From contig NZ_BAEE01000005.1 of the NCBI RefSeq assembly GCF_000241265.1, positions 1-38,607 on the forward strand: DNA of 38,607 bases. Reading direction: 5' to 3'. The stretch comes from Gordonia araii NBRC 100433. Lineage in GTDB: Bacteria > Actinomycetota > Actinomycetes > Mycobacteriales > Mycobacteriaceae. Made by a program: the position numbers and the translations under genes. Below the pieces are notes generated by a model. It was given only the letters and a program-made list of their open reading frames with translations, was not told the DNA's origin and made no database searches. Of the stretch, positions 1 through 8,816 are shown one piece after another; position 1 is the stretch's first letter, and each line of letters opens with the position of its first letter.

Positions 1-25
1 CCATGGCTCGATCGGTGGTGTCGGG

Positions 26-1390
26 TTAGGTGGCGGCGTGTGTGGTGTGGGTGAGGGTGCGTCGTTGGTGGCAGCGGATCCAGTCGCCTCCTTGTGGTGG
101 TTGGAACCAGGGGTGTCGGTCGGAGCCGATCATTACGTGCCAGCCGTGGGTGTGGATGGCGGTGTGGTGGTGGTAGCGGCAGAGGAGGACGAGGTTGTCG
201 AGGGTGGTTTGGCCGCCATCGCGCCATTCTTTGATGTGGTGGGCGTCGGTCCAGGAGGCGGGTTTGCCGCAGCCGGGGAATTGGCAGCCGTGGTCTCGGG
301 CGATGAGGGCGGTGCGTAGTGCTGGGGTGGCGAGGCGTTGGGTGCGTTTCAAATCCAGCGGTACCGAGTCGGCGGTGAGGATCGCGGTGAGTTCGGGGTT
401 GCCGCAGCACAGTTCGGAGGCGGTCGCCGTGCTGATGGCGCCGGTGAACCCCAGCCGGGGGATGTGGTCGCCGATAGGTGTCGCTGCGACCGAGTCGTTG
501 CACCGGTCGGCTGCTCGATCGTCGTGGCCGGTCAGGATTGGTAGGGGCACGGTGAGGGTGATGTGGGGGACGATGCCACCGGTGGTGGGGCGGTCGGGGT
601 GGGCGAGGTAGGTGTCGAGGATGTCGATTAGTCCGTCGGCGAGGCGTTGGGGATGGGTGCGGGGGTCGCGGCCACCGTCGGGGGCCGGTACTGGTTTGGT
701 CAGGGTGTCCAGGGCGGTGAGGAGTTTCTCTCCGGAGAGCTGGTCGAGGTCGGCGGCCAGGCGTACCCGGCCTTCGTCGGTTCGGGTGATCTCTGCTTCG
801 TTGAGCATGGGGTTTTCCGCGGGCGGGATGGCCGGTGGATGGGCGGGAGCCAGTTGGTGGGCCAACTCATGGGCTTGTGCCATGACTTGTGTTGGTGTCT
901 CTCCACGGGCATGAGCCAACAACCGCGTCGCAACCGCATCTTTCACTGTCGTGTAGCCGTCGGCGTCCATCCGGGAAGCGACATGGGTGAGGCCGCGGAT
1001 GACCGCATCGGCATGCTCGAGGGACAGGTCACCGTCGCGGATTTCGCGGGCCAGGTGCGGCAGCGCGGGCAGGTTGTCGGCCAGCCGGCCCAACCTCGCT
1101 ACTGCTGACGGGGCCAGCGGCAGCTGCCGCAGCACATCACGGCCGTCGCGTAATTGTTTGCGTTTCGGGAGTCCGATCGCTTGGGCCCGCGATGTGGCTG
1201 CGGCCAGCAGGTAGTCGCAGATCGTGCCGAGCCGGAACGCGGCAGCCATGACCGTGAGCAGCATCTGATCGTCGGCGATGGGTTCCGCATCGGCGAGCAA
1301 CGCGCCGATGCCGTGCCCGGTGTCGGTCGCGGCTGGTGTCAGGTCGTCGCTGAGTTCGGTTACCAGTGTGGTGAGGTCGTCGACTCGCAT
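26..1390 (-). CDS. DUF222 / 13E12-family HNH endonuclease
   Basis: The roughly 454-residue product has an N-terminal DUF222-type helical region and a C-terminal HNH nuclease domain at about residues 365-410. The nuclease part shows CQFPGC, then AHHIKEW, then a second Cys next to a His cluster (LCRYHHH), as expected of a zinc-stabilised HNH fold. This family (13E12 repeat proteins of mycobacteria) occurs in many copies per genome in Mycobacteriales and is often linked to mobile or repeated DNA; its real role is unknown. I chose the second ATG (1390) because AAGGGGGA sits 7-8 nt before it but directly abuts the first ATG (1396). The gene is transcribed away from the phosphatase gene. It is not visibly truncated. 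The family call is firm; the cellular job is not known. Confidence 0.88.
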   Translation of the reverse strand: MRVDDLTTLVTELSDDLTPAATDTGHGIGALLADAEPIADDQMLLTVMAAAFRLGTICDYLLAAATSRAQAIGLPKRKQLRDGRDVLRQLPLAPSAVARLGRLADNLPALPHLAREIRDGDLSLEHADAVIRGLTHVASRMDADGYTTVKDAVATRLLAHARGETPTQVMAQAHELAHQLAPAHPPAIPPAENPMLNEAEITRTDEGRVRLAADLDQLSGEKLLTALDTLTKPVPAPDGGRDPRTHPQRLADGLIDILDTYLAHPDRPTTGGIVPHITLTVPLPILTGHDDRAADRCNDSVAATPIGDHIPRLGFTGAISTATASELCCGNPELTAILTADSVPLDLKRTQRLATPALRTALIARDHGCQFPGCGKPASWTDAHHIKEWRDGGQTTLDNLVLLCRYHHHTAIHTHGWHVMIGSDRHPWFQPPQGGDWIRCHQRRTLTHTTHAAT

Positions 1391-1579
1391 CACCATTCCC
1401 CCTTGTCAACGTGTTGTGCATCTTGGTTCGAAGAAATGTTCGTGTTTTCTTACCGTGGTGTTCACTCTACGGTCGGGGTCTGACAAACTCGTGAAACCAC
1501 CCGTGAACTGCATAAACGATGCTTGCCGTGGCCATGTCGACCGGCGGATGATCTCGATACACCGCCTCGCAAGCTCGGC

Positions 1580-1636
1580 GGCACTCGATCACCCAACGGG
1601 CACTCGATCACCCAAAGGGGACTCGGTCATCCGGCT
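1580..1636. repeat. Three tandem 19-bp repeats
   Basis: Units at 1580-1598 and 1599-1617 differ at one base (GGCACTCGATCACCCAA followed by CG or AG). A third unit at 1618-1636 is degenerate (GGGACTCGGTCATCCGG). There are no spacers, so this is not a CRISPR. CTCGAT also recurs just outside the array (1553-1558 and 1645-1650). It may be part of a dispersed intergenic repeat. Confidence 0.75.
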
Positions 1637-1657
1637 CCGCGGTACTCGATCGCTGTC

Positions 1658-1675
1658 GTTCGTCCACTGTTCACC
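1658..1675 (+). promoter_or_regulatory. PHO-box-like direct repeat upstream of alkaline phosphatase
   Basis: GTTCGTC, four bases, then GTTCACC: two 7-mers set 11 bp apart. This matches the arrangement of actinobacterial PHO boxes bound by PhoP/RegX3-type response regulators (GTTCACC repeats at 11-bp spacing). It ends 21 bp before the phosphatase start codon. A phosphate-starvation role is inferred from the motif together with the gene behind it. Confidence 0.55.
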
Positions 1676-1696
1676 AGCGCGTGCTGCCATTGCGGC

Positions 1697-3163
1697 ATGG
1701 ATACGAGACGACAAGCCATTCTCGCGTCGACCGCGGTGCTTCTTCTGGCCGCCGCCGGATGCGGCTCGAACTCCGCACCGGGCGCTGATGGGGACAGCGC
1801 GGCCAGAGTCGTCATCGACCGTGACGCGCGGGGAAACATCGCCGAAAACGGCGGTGCCCGTCGGCTGACCGATGACCAGTCCAGGGCGATCGCCGATTCC
1901 ATTCAGCGCTCGGGAGCCAAGAACGTCATCCTCATCATCGGGGACGGCGCGTCGGACCAGGAGTACACGCTGGCGCGCAACTACCAGTGGGGTGCCGCGG
2001 GCAAGATCCCGGGCATCGACGAACTTCCGCTCAATGGTGCGTACACCACGTATTCGCTGGACAAGGACACCGGCAAGCCGAATTACACGACCGACTCGGC
2101 CGCGGCGGGGACAGCCTTCGCGACGGGGACGAAGACCTACAACGGCGGGATCTCCGTCGATCTCGAAGGCCGCCCGCAACGCGCCATCATCGAGATCGCC
2201 AAGGCGAACGGACTCGCCACGGGCAACGTCACCACCGCGGCACTGCAGGATGCGACCCCGGCCGTGCAGGTGGCCCACGTCGTCGACCGCAAATGCGACG
2301 GCCCGGCCGAGACGGCCAAGCGGTGCCCGGCGAACGCCCTGGAGAACGGTGGATCCGGTTCCATCACCGAGCAACTGCTGGCTGCGCGCCCCGACGTCAC
2401 GCTGGGCGGCGGCGGCAAGGTCTTCGGCGAGACGGCCACCGCCGGCGAGTACCGCGACAAGACGCTGGAGGTGCAAGCGAAGGAACGCGGGTACCGCGTC
2501 GTGCGGACGGCCGAGGAACTGCGCGCCGTCGAGAAGGCCGATCAACAGGCGCCGCTGCTCGGCCTGTTCGCCGACGGAACGATGCCCCGGCTCTGGAGCA
2601 AGACCGCCGGCACGCGCGACGGTGGGACGTCGCCCGCGGTGCGATGCACTCCCAACCCGGATTTCACGACGCAGACACCCCGGCTCGGCGACATGACCCG
2701 CAAGGCGATCGACCTTCTCTCCGGACGAGGCCGTGACGGCAAGGGCTTCTTCCTCCAGGTCGAGTCGGCGTCGATCGACAAGGCCGCCCACGAGGCCGAC
2801 CCGTGCGGCCAGATCGGCGAGACGGTCCAGCTCTCCGACGCGACGAGCGTCGCGCTCGACTACGCCAAGAAGCACAAGGACACGCTGGTGATCGTCACCG
2901 GCGACCACGCGCATTCCACGCAGATCATCGAGAGCGGCTCCGATACGCCCGGCCTGACCCGGACGCTGATGACGGCCGACGGCGTGCCGATGACGGTCAA
3001 CTACGCGACGTCCCTCGAAAGCGACGGGCAGCAGCACTCCGGAGTGCAGGTGCGCATCGCCGCGTATGGGCCGGGAGCTGCCAACGTCGTCGGCGTGACC
3101 GACCAGACCGACACCTTCTTCGTCATCGTCGACCAGCTCGGGCTGGACCGGGACAAGAAATAG
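1697..3163 (+). CDS. phoA: PhoA-type alkaline phosphatase, predicted lipoprotein
   Basis: The 488-residue product hydrolyses phosphate monoesters outside the membrane. The start at 1697 gives a clean lipoprotein signal: Arg-rich N-terminus, hydrophobic stretch, then LLAAAGC with the lipidated Cys at 22. PhoA-family motifs are all present in order: IIGDGASD (metal-binding Asp83), the nucleophile in TTDSAAAGTA (Ser134), VESASIDKAAH (metal Glu/Asp/His), VTGDHAHSTQ (Asp-His) and QHSGVQVRIAAYG (last metal His). Length and motif order fit the Escherichia coli PhoA family rather than PhoD or PhoX. It stands alone and is followed by the groEL promoter region. The PHO-like repeat upstream suggests induction by low phosphate. 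The family is certain; substrate preference is not visible. Confidence 0.93.
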   Translation: MDTRRQAILASTAVLLLAAAGCGSNSAPGADGDSAARVVIDRDARGNIAENGGARRLTDDQSRAIADSIQRSGAKNVILIIGDGASDQEYTLARNYQWGAAGKIPGIDELPLNGAYTTYSLDKDTGKPNYTTDSAAAGTAFATGTKTYNGGISVDLEGRPQRAIIEIAKANGLATGNVTTAALQDATPAVQVAHVVDRKCDGPAETAKRCPANALENGGSGSITEQLLAARPDVTLGGGGKVFGETATAGEYRDKTLEVQAKERGYRVVRTAEELRAVEKADQQAPLLGLFADGTMPRLWSKTAGTRDGGTSPAVRCTPNPDFTTQTPRLGDMTRKAIDLLSGRGRDGKGFFLQVESASIDKAAHEADPCGQIGETVQLSDATSVALDYAKKHKDTLVIVTGDHAHSTQIIESGSDTPGLTRTLMTADGVPMTVNYATSLESDGQQHSGVQVRIAAYGPGAANVVGVTDQTDTFFVIVDQLGLDRDKK

Positions 3164-3207
3164 TCGCGACGGCCCGTTGGGGCACGTGTCGGGGCCGTCC
3201 AGGCGAT

Positions 3208-3234
3208 CTTGCACTCTCATGGGGAGAGTGCTAA
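3208..3234 (+). promoter_or_regulatory. CIRCE element 1 (HrcA operator)
   Basis: The left arm CTTGCACTC, a 9-nt spacer and the right arm GAGTGCTAA closely match the CIRCE consensus TTAGCACTC-N9-GAGTGCTAA bound by the repressor HrcA. It lies upstream of groEL. Confidence 0.93.
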
Positions 3235-3241
3235 AACGGTG

Positions 3242-3268
3242 TTGGCACTCTCCTACCTTGAGTGCTAG
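3242..3268 (+). promoter_or_regulatory. CIRCE element 2 (HrcA operator)
   Basis: TTGGCACTC, a 9-nt spacer, then GAGTGCTAG. This second CIRCE copy starts 7 bp after the first ends. Tandem CIRCE boxes upstream of groEL2 are known in mycobacteria and indicate HrcA-controlled heat-shock expression. Confidence 0.92.
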
Positions 3269-3342
3269 GTCGGGACGGTGAGATCGGTCGTTGACACGCC
3301 GGTCGTCCGTCGCGGGCACCGAGTCCGGCCATCGAAACCTAG

Positions 3343-4998
<1,656 letters not shown>

Positions 4999-5024
4999 GC
5001 CCACCGCTCGTCGACGAGCACAAG

Positions 5025-5060
5025 TCGGGGCCGGTCACCCAGCAGGGTGACCGGCCCCGA
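5025..5060. terminator. Strong bidirectional terminator hairpin
   Basis: A perfect 16-bp stem (5025-5040 with 5045-5060) encloses an AGCA tetraloop and is followed by the T-rich TTCTTGTTCT. It lies between the convergent ends of groEL and the thioesterase gene and can serve both. Confidence 0.9.
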
Positions 5061-5069
5061 TTCTTGTTC

Positions 5070-5549
5070 TCAACCGAGGATGATGCAGGTCGTCGTGCCG
5101 TGTGCGACGAGCTTCCCGTCGGCGCTGAGCACCCGGCCTTCCGCGGTCGCGGTGCGCCTCCCGACGTGGATCGTCTCGCCGACGCCGGTCAGCTCGTCGG
5201 CGTCGACGGCGACCGTGCGGATGTAGTTCACCTTCAGTTCGAGCGTCGTGTAGCCGACCCCGGCCGGCAGGGTGGTGTGCACCGCGCAGCCCATGACCGA
5301 GTCCAGGAGGGTCGCGCAGACGCCGCCGTGGACCGAGCCGAGCGGATTGGCGAAGTCGGGCTGCGGCGTCAGCGCGAAGCTGACCTTGCCCTCGTCGATG
5401 CTCACCGGCCTCATGCCGAGCAGTCGCCCGATGCTGGGGACCTGTTGGGAATCGGGGCCGGCCACGGTCTGCTGCCAAAGCCGCAGCAATTCGAGGCCGG
5501 AGAGATCCAACGGATTGATGGAAGCGCTATTCTGCTGTTCTGTCGTCAT
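5070..5549 (-). CDS. PaaI-family hotdog thioesterase
   Basis: The roughly 159-residue single hotdog domain has the family pattern NPLGSVHGGVCATLLDSVMGCA at about mid-protein, which carries the HGG turn and the acidic residue of the central helix. It then shows the strands ELKVNYIRTV and GRRTATAEGRV. Members hydrolyse acyl- or aroyl-CoA thioesters in the cytoplasm; the substrate cannot be read here. I prefer the ATG at 5549 over one at 5567 because the latter would place part of the 20-bp operator inside the coding region. The gene is divergent from a TetR regulator and is probably repressed by it. It converges on groEL and shares its terminator. Confidence 0.85.
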   Translation of the reverse strand: MTTEQQNSASINPLDLSGLELLRLWQQTVAGPDSQQVPSIGRLLGMRPVSIDEGKVSFALTPQPDFANPLGSVHGGVCATLLDSVMGCAVHTTLPAGVGYTTLELKVNYIRTVAVDADELTGVGETIHVGRRTATAEGRVLSADGKLVAHGTTTCIILG

Positions 5550-5552
5550 AAG

Positions 5553-5572
5553 TATGTATGATGACATACATA
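5553..5572. promoter_or_regulatory. 20-bp inverted-repeat operator between thioesterase and TetR
   Basis: A perfect palindrome, TATGTATG-ATGA-CATACATA, sits in the 48-bp gap between the divergent thioesterase and TetR genes. A TAAGAT -10-like hexamer for the TetR gene (5571-5576) overlaps its right end. Position and symmetry suggest the operator of the adjacent TetR protein, controlling both directions. Confidence 0.75.
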
Positions 5573-5597
5573 AGATTGCTGTTCAAAGGAGTGAAGG

Positions 5598-6179
5598 ATG
5601 AACAAGGCGGCTCCGGAGAGAGGGGCGCGCGATCGGATGATCGCCGCGGCGGCCGATCTCATCGGGCGCGACGGGGTAGCGGCGGCCTCGATCGGGAAGG
5701 TTCTCGCAGCCAGCCGCGCGCCGCGGGGCTCGATCTATCACCATTTCCCCGGCGGACGGACCGAGCTGATGACGGAGGGGGTGCGCCACGCAGGCAGCGT
5801 GATGACGCGACGGATCGTCGGCGCCCGTGGAGGCGATCGTCCGTCCGATCGGATCCGCGAAATCGGCGACTTCTGGCGCACGCTGCTGGTCCAGACCGAC
5901 TACGAGTTCGGCTGCCCGGTCCTCGCCGGCGGTCTCGCCCACACCACCGACCCGGAGGTGGCCGCCGAATCGGGGGCGATCCTCGACGACTGGCAGCGGG
6001 GGATCGCTGACAAGCTCACCGCCGACGGGGTCGACCCGGAGCGTGCCGCGTCACTGGCGACCTTGGTCCTCTCGGCCGTCGAGGGAGCCGTCGGGCTGTG
6101 CCAGGCGCTGCGAACCTGCGACCCGCTGGACAGCGTCGTCGAGGAACTCGGCGGGCTGTGCGACGCCGCGGCGGAGTGA
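5598..6179 (+). CDS. TetR-family repressor (YxaF/LfrR-like)
   Basis: The 193-residue protein has an N-terminal TetR helix-turn-helix at about residues 10-55: RDRMIAAAADLIGRDG, then the recognition region with RGSIYHHFPGGRTEL. The phrase YHHFPGGRTEL resembles the YxaF/LmrA subgroup. The C-terminal half is a helical ligand-binding and dimer domain. AAAGGAG at 5585-5591 is a good ribosome binding site for this ATG. A divergent thioesterase and the palindrome at 5553-5572 suggest autoregulation plus control of the thioesterase, perhaps in response to an acyl-CoA or a toxic lipid. The ligand is unknown. Confidence 0.88.
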   Translation: MNKAAPERGARDRMIAAAADLIGRDGVAAASIGKVLAASRAPRGSIYHHFPGGRTELMTEGVRHAGSVMTRRIVGARGGDRPSDRIREIGDFWRTLLVQTDYEFGCPVLAGGLAHTTDPEVAAESGAILDDWQRGIADKLTADGVDPERAASLATLVLSAVEGAVGLCQALRTCDPLDSVVEELGGLCDAAAE

Positions 6180-6277
6180 CGGCTCCCGGTTGACCGCGCG
6201 ACCTGCGATTCGTTCCCGGCGGCCGAGCGACTAGTAGTATGTTTCCTTTGGTCGATCAGCCGAAGGGAGTGCAGCCG

Positions 6278-6952
6278 ATGACGCCGGTGTACCGCGCGGC
6301 ACTGGGCTCTGACTTCGATCGGCTGCACCCCAATATGCAGTGGCGCTACGGCATCGACTCCATGTCGGGCGTCGCCCAGATCATGACCGGGATGCTCGAA
6401 TCGATTTTCATCACATCGGCGCTCTCGCCGCCCGTCGTGTGGTTCTACGGCAAGCGCAACGCCATGCCGGCCAAGACGAGCCGGATGGTCCCGTTCCGGG
6501 CGGGCAACTACTGCTATCGCGACGAGTTGGGGCGCGAATGTCTCGCGGTGCTACGGACTTTCGAGTACGCGTCGGGCGAGCGGCACTTGAACTCGTTGCT
6601 CGTCAGCGGGCGCGAGCGTCTCGTCGACTATTTCGGCGACGGCCCGGAGCTGCTCTATCCGATCGAGGCATCGGTTCGCCCCGACGGTTCTCTGCTGCTC
6701 GAAAGCGGTCCGGTGCGCTGGCTGCGCGGCCCCAAGATCGCCATGAAGGGCCCCTTCGAGGCGCAGATGAAATATCAGGAGGGGTGGGACGAGAAGCAGC
6801 AGCGCTTCCGCTGCGACGCGACCGTCCGCAACCCGGTCATCGGGGAGATTCTGCACTATCGCGGATGGTTCACTGCCGTGGACGAACCGTGCGCCACCAG
6901 CGATATCCCCGACGAGGCGTGGCCGTACAAACTCATCGACCGGGAGAGCTGA
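6278..6952 (+). CDS. DUF4166 domain protein
   Basis: The 224-residue product begins with the DUF4166-type pattern YRAALGSDFDRLHPNMQWRYGID and continues through a region rich in aromatic and basic residues. No catalytic motif is recognised and the family has no assigned reaction. The ATG at 6278 is preferred to one at 6239 because AAGGGAG (6263-6269) lies 8 nt before it and a TAGTAT -10-like hexamer covers 6235-6240. No signal peptide is visible, so it is probably cytoplasmic. It precedes a lipid-binding-fold (SRPBCC) gene by 32 nt, but that gene appears to have its own leaderless promoter. Confidence 0.75.
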   Translation: MTPVYRAALGSDFDRLHPNMQWRYGIDSMSGVAQIMTGMLESIFITSALSPPVVWFYGKRNAMPAKTSRMVPFRAGNYCYRDELGRECLAVLRTFEYASGERHLNSLLVSGRERLVDYFGDGPELLYPIEASVRPDGSLLLESGPVRWLRGPKIAMKGPFEAQMKYQEGWDEKQQRFRCDATVRNPVIGEILHYRGWFTAVDEPCATSDIPDEAWPYKLIDRES

Positions 6953-6972
6953 CCCGCGGAGCCCGGGCAAGG

Positions 6973-6978
6973 TAGGTT
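6973..6978 (+). promoter_or_regulatory. -10 hexamer of a leaderless transcript
   Basis: TAGGTT (TANNNT) ends 6 nt before the ATG at 6985 and no ribosome binding site precedes that ATG. This is the geometry of leaderless mRNAs common in Mycobacteriales. Confidence 0.5.
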
Positions 6979-6984
6979 GGCCGC

Positions 6985-7425
6985 ATGGCTGTCTCCGCGA
7001 GTACCCAATTCGATATCGCCGCACCGCCCTCGGTGGTCATGGAAGTCCTGCAGGACGTCGAGTCCCTGCCCGAGTGGTCCGGGCCTCACAAGTCCGCCGA
7101 GATCCTCGAGGAGTACGACGACGGGCTGCCGAAACTCGTCAAGGTGAAGGTGTCGGTCGGCCCGATCACCGACGAGCAGACCCTCTCCTACCAGTGGACC
7201 GACAACACGTGCACCTGGGACCTCGTGGAAGGCACGCAGCTGTCCAAGCAGCACGGCGTTTACACGATCAGCGAGACGGACAAGGGTGCGCACGTGGAGT
7301 TCACCCTGGAGGTCGATCTCAAGGTGAAGCTGCCCGGCCTGATCGTCAAGCAGGGCCAGAAGACAGCGGTCGACACCGCCAAGAAGGGGTTGACCAAGGA
7401 AGTACTCAAGCGAGCCGCAGCATGA
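6985..7425 (+). CDS. SRPBCC-family protein (polyketide cyclase/START-like)
   Basis: The 146-residue protein has a helix-grip fold: N-terminal strand STQFDIAAPPSVVMEVLQDVESLPEW, typical of the SRPBCC entrance helix, then alternating strands and a long C-terminal helix (GQKTAVDTAKKGLTKEVLKRAAA). Proteins of this fold bind hydrophobic ligands in a cavity; no active-site residues can be named. Many copies exist in mycobacterial genomes without known function. The start codon sits 6 nt after a -10 hexamer, so the mRNA is probably leaderless. The stop codon overlaps the ATG of the next gene (ATGA), which suggests translational coupling to a secreted protein. Confidence 0.85.
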   Translation: MAVSASTQFDIAAPPSVVMEVLQDVESLPEWSGPHKSAEILEEYDDGLPKLVKVKVSVGPITDEQTLSYQWTDNTCTWDLVEGTQLSKQHGVYTISETDKGAHVEFTLEVDLKVKLPGLIVKQGQKTAVDTAKKGLTKEVLKRAAA

Positions 7426-7931
7426 GGGCCCGCGCAGTAGCAGCCGCGGTGGCGGTGGCCGCAGGCGCGTGGCTGACGGTGATCGCCACCGGTGAGGCTC
7501 AGGCCGCGCCGGGGACGCTGTGCCAGGCGGCCAACGGTCACAACCAGCAGAAAGTCCGCGGCGAGAGTGGCTGCGGCGCCCGCGCGGGCAAGGGCAGCAC
7601 GGCACGGGCCGAGGACACCAGCGGCGAGGGGACGGCGGTGGCCGTCGCCAACAGCGGTGGCCGATCCGACGCGCGCAACCTGGAGCGCAAGTCGACGGCG
7701 ATGGCCGGCGCCCAGCGCGGCGGCAAGGCGCACTCGTACACGACCGGACCGGGAGCGTTCTCGGTGGCGCAGGCCGATCGCAACGGCACGTCGGTGGCCA
7801 TCGGCGGCTGGGGCGGCAGCGCGATCTCGACGCCGCGCGGAACAGCGTGCGCCGGTGGATTCGCCTTCGCGTGGGAATCGAACTCCGGGCGCGTCTGCCT
7901 CCGGAGCGGTTCGGTCGGATACTCCAACTGA
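7422..7931 (+). CDS. Small secreted repeat-rich protein, family not recognised
   Basis: The 169-residue product has a Sec signal peptide (MRARAVAAAV followed by a hydrophobic core and cleavage near EAQAAPG). The mature part is Gly/Ser/Ala rich, with short repeated strands such as STARAED, TAVAVANSGG, STAMAGAQRGG, FSVAQADRNG and TSVAIGGWGG spaced by about 11-20 residues. This looks like a small beta-solenoid. Four cysteines flank the repeats in pairs (two near the start, two near the end), so disulfides are likely. It overlaps the SRPBCC gene by 4 nt and should be translated with it. I cannot assign a function; an extracytoplasmic structural or binding role is a guess. Confidence 0.75.
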   Translation: MRARAVAAAVAVAAGAWLTVIATGEAQAAPGTLCQAANGHNQQKVRGESGCGARAGKGSTARAEDTSGEGTAVAVANSGGRSDARNLERKSTAMAGAQRGGKAHSYTTGPGAFSVAQADRNGTSVAIGGWGGSAISTPRGTACAGGFAFAWESNSGRVCLRSGSVGYSN

Positions 7932-7988
7932 CCGGACCATAGTCCCGGCGCGGCACTTCGCTGCCGCGCTCGACGGCCGGTCGCCAAG

Positions 7989-7994
7989 TAGTCT
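7989..7994 (+). promoter_or_regulatory. -10 hexamer of a leaderless transcript
   Basis: TAGTCT (TANNNT) is followed 6 nt later by the GTG start at 8001, with no ribosome binding site between them. This is the second such arrangement in the window. Confidence 0.5.
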
Positions 7995-8000
7995 GACCGG

Positions 8001-8816
8001 GTGCGCAGCTTCCTGTCCTTTCTCGCCGGCCTCATCGCCATCGGGGCGATCGTCGTCGCGCTGCCCGCGGTGTGGGTCAAGGAACGGGTCGTCGACCCGG
8101 CCGGGTTCGAGGCGACCGCGACCAAGATGGGCGAGTCGCCGGAGATCCGCGCCTTCATGGCCGACGTGATCACCACCCAGATCACCTCGCGCACCGCGGG
8201 ATTCGGCGCTCCCGTCGTCAAGCCGTTCGCCCAGCGGTACACCCAGTCCGATGCCTTCACCCAGGACTTCGTCGACCTCGCGGGCCAGCAGCATCGCTGG
8301 CTGTTCGAGCCGGCCCCGCCCGGCGTCGACCCGGCGGTCATGCACCTCGACGTGACCGGCATGGTCCGTCGCGTCGCGGCCCAGGTGAATCCCCGGCTCG
8401 CGGAGGCGATCACCGGCCCGGTCCGGGTCCCGGTGAGCCAGCGCGACCAGGCCCTGGAGGCCGGACGCTATGAACGGCCGGGAGCCCAGGTCTCCCGGCT
8501 CGCCTACGGCAGCCTCGTCGTCGCCGCCCTTGCCGCCTTGCTCGCGCTGCTGTTCGCACACAATCGCAGCACGGTGCTCGGCTGGCTGGGCGTCGGCGGC
8601 CTGCTATCGGCCGCCGCCGCGTGGGGAGTCGGCTACTTCTTCTCGGTACGGGCCAAGGACGAGGTCGCCGGGACGGAGGCCGGGGTGCGCCAGGTGGCCG
8701 AGGTGACCATCGACGGCCTGGTCGACAACCTGCACCAGTGGTCGTTCGTCGTCGGCGGCGCGGGTGCCGCGCTGCTCCTCGTCGGGCTAATCGGCCGGTC
8801 GTTCGCCCGCGGCTGA
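8001..8816 (+). CDS. Four-helix integral membrane protein, unknown function
   Basis: The 271-residue product has one N-terminal transmembrane helix (about residues 2-24). A soluble loop of about 140 residues follows, probably extracytoplasmic. Three more helices come in the last 100 residues (around LVVAALAALLALLFA, LGVGGLLSAAAAWGVGYFF and FVVGGAGAALLLVGLIG). No enzyme motif is seen. The GTG start follows a TAGTCT hexamer at leaderless spacing. The last 30 bases overlap the end of the convergent PucR-type regulator, so the two genes run tail to tail through each other. Similar two-domain actinobacterial membrane proteins exist but I do not recognise a named family. Confidence 0.75.
   Translation: MRSFLSFLAGLIAIGAIVVALPAVWVKERVVDPAGFEATATKMGESPEIRAFMADVITTQITSRTAGFGAPVVKPFAQRYTQSDAFTQDFVDLAGQQHRWLFEPAPPGVDPAVMHLDVTGMVRRVAAQVNPRLAEAITGPVRVPVSQRDQALEAGRYERPGAQVSRLAYGSLVVAALAALLALLFAHNRSTVLGWLGVGGLLSAAAAWGVGYFFSVRAKDEVAGTEAGVRQVAEVTIDGLVDNLHQWSFVVGGAGAALLLVGLIGRSFARG

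Larger units (their letters stand above)
1391..1696. other. 306-bp divergent intergenic region with repeats and a PHO-like box
   Basis: This is the only gene-free stretch above 300 bases. It separates the HNH gene (leftward) from the alkaline phosphatase (rightward). It holds the HNH ribosome binding site at its left edge, a small inverted repeat (CCGCC at 1562-1566, GGCGG at 1577-1581), three tandem 19-bp units at 1580-1636 and a PHO-box-like direct repeat at 1658-1675. An upstream reading-frame extension of the phosphatase through this region (to 1523) is rejected because it would put a long non-signal sequence before a good lipoprotein signal peptide. Confidence 0.7.

Noticed and set aside
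1580..1636. Possible CRISPR array
   Set aside because: The 19-bp units are directly adjacent without spacers, only three are present and the third is degenerate.
6239..6277. Upstream ATG for the DUF4166 gene
   Set aside because: It overlaps a TAGTAT -10-like hexamer and lacks a ribosome binding site, while the ATG at 6278 has AAGGGAG well placed.
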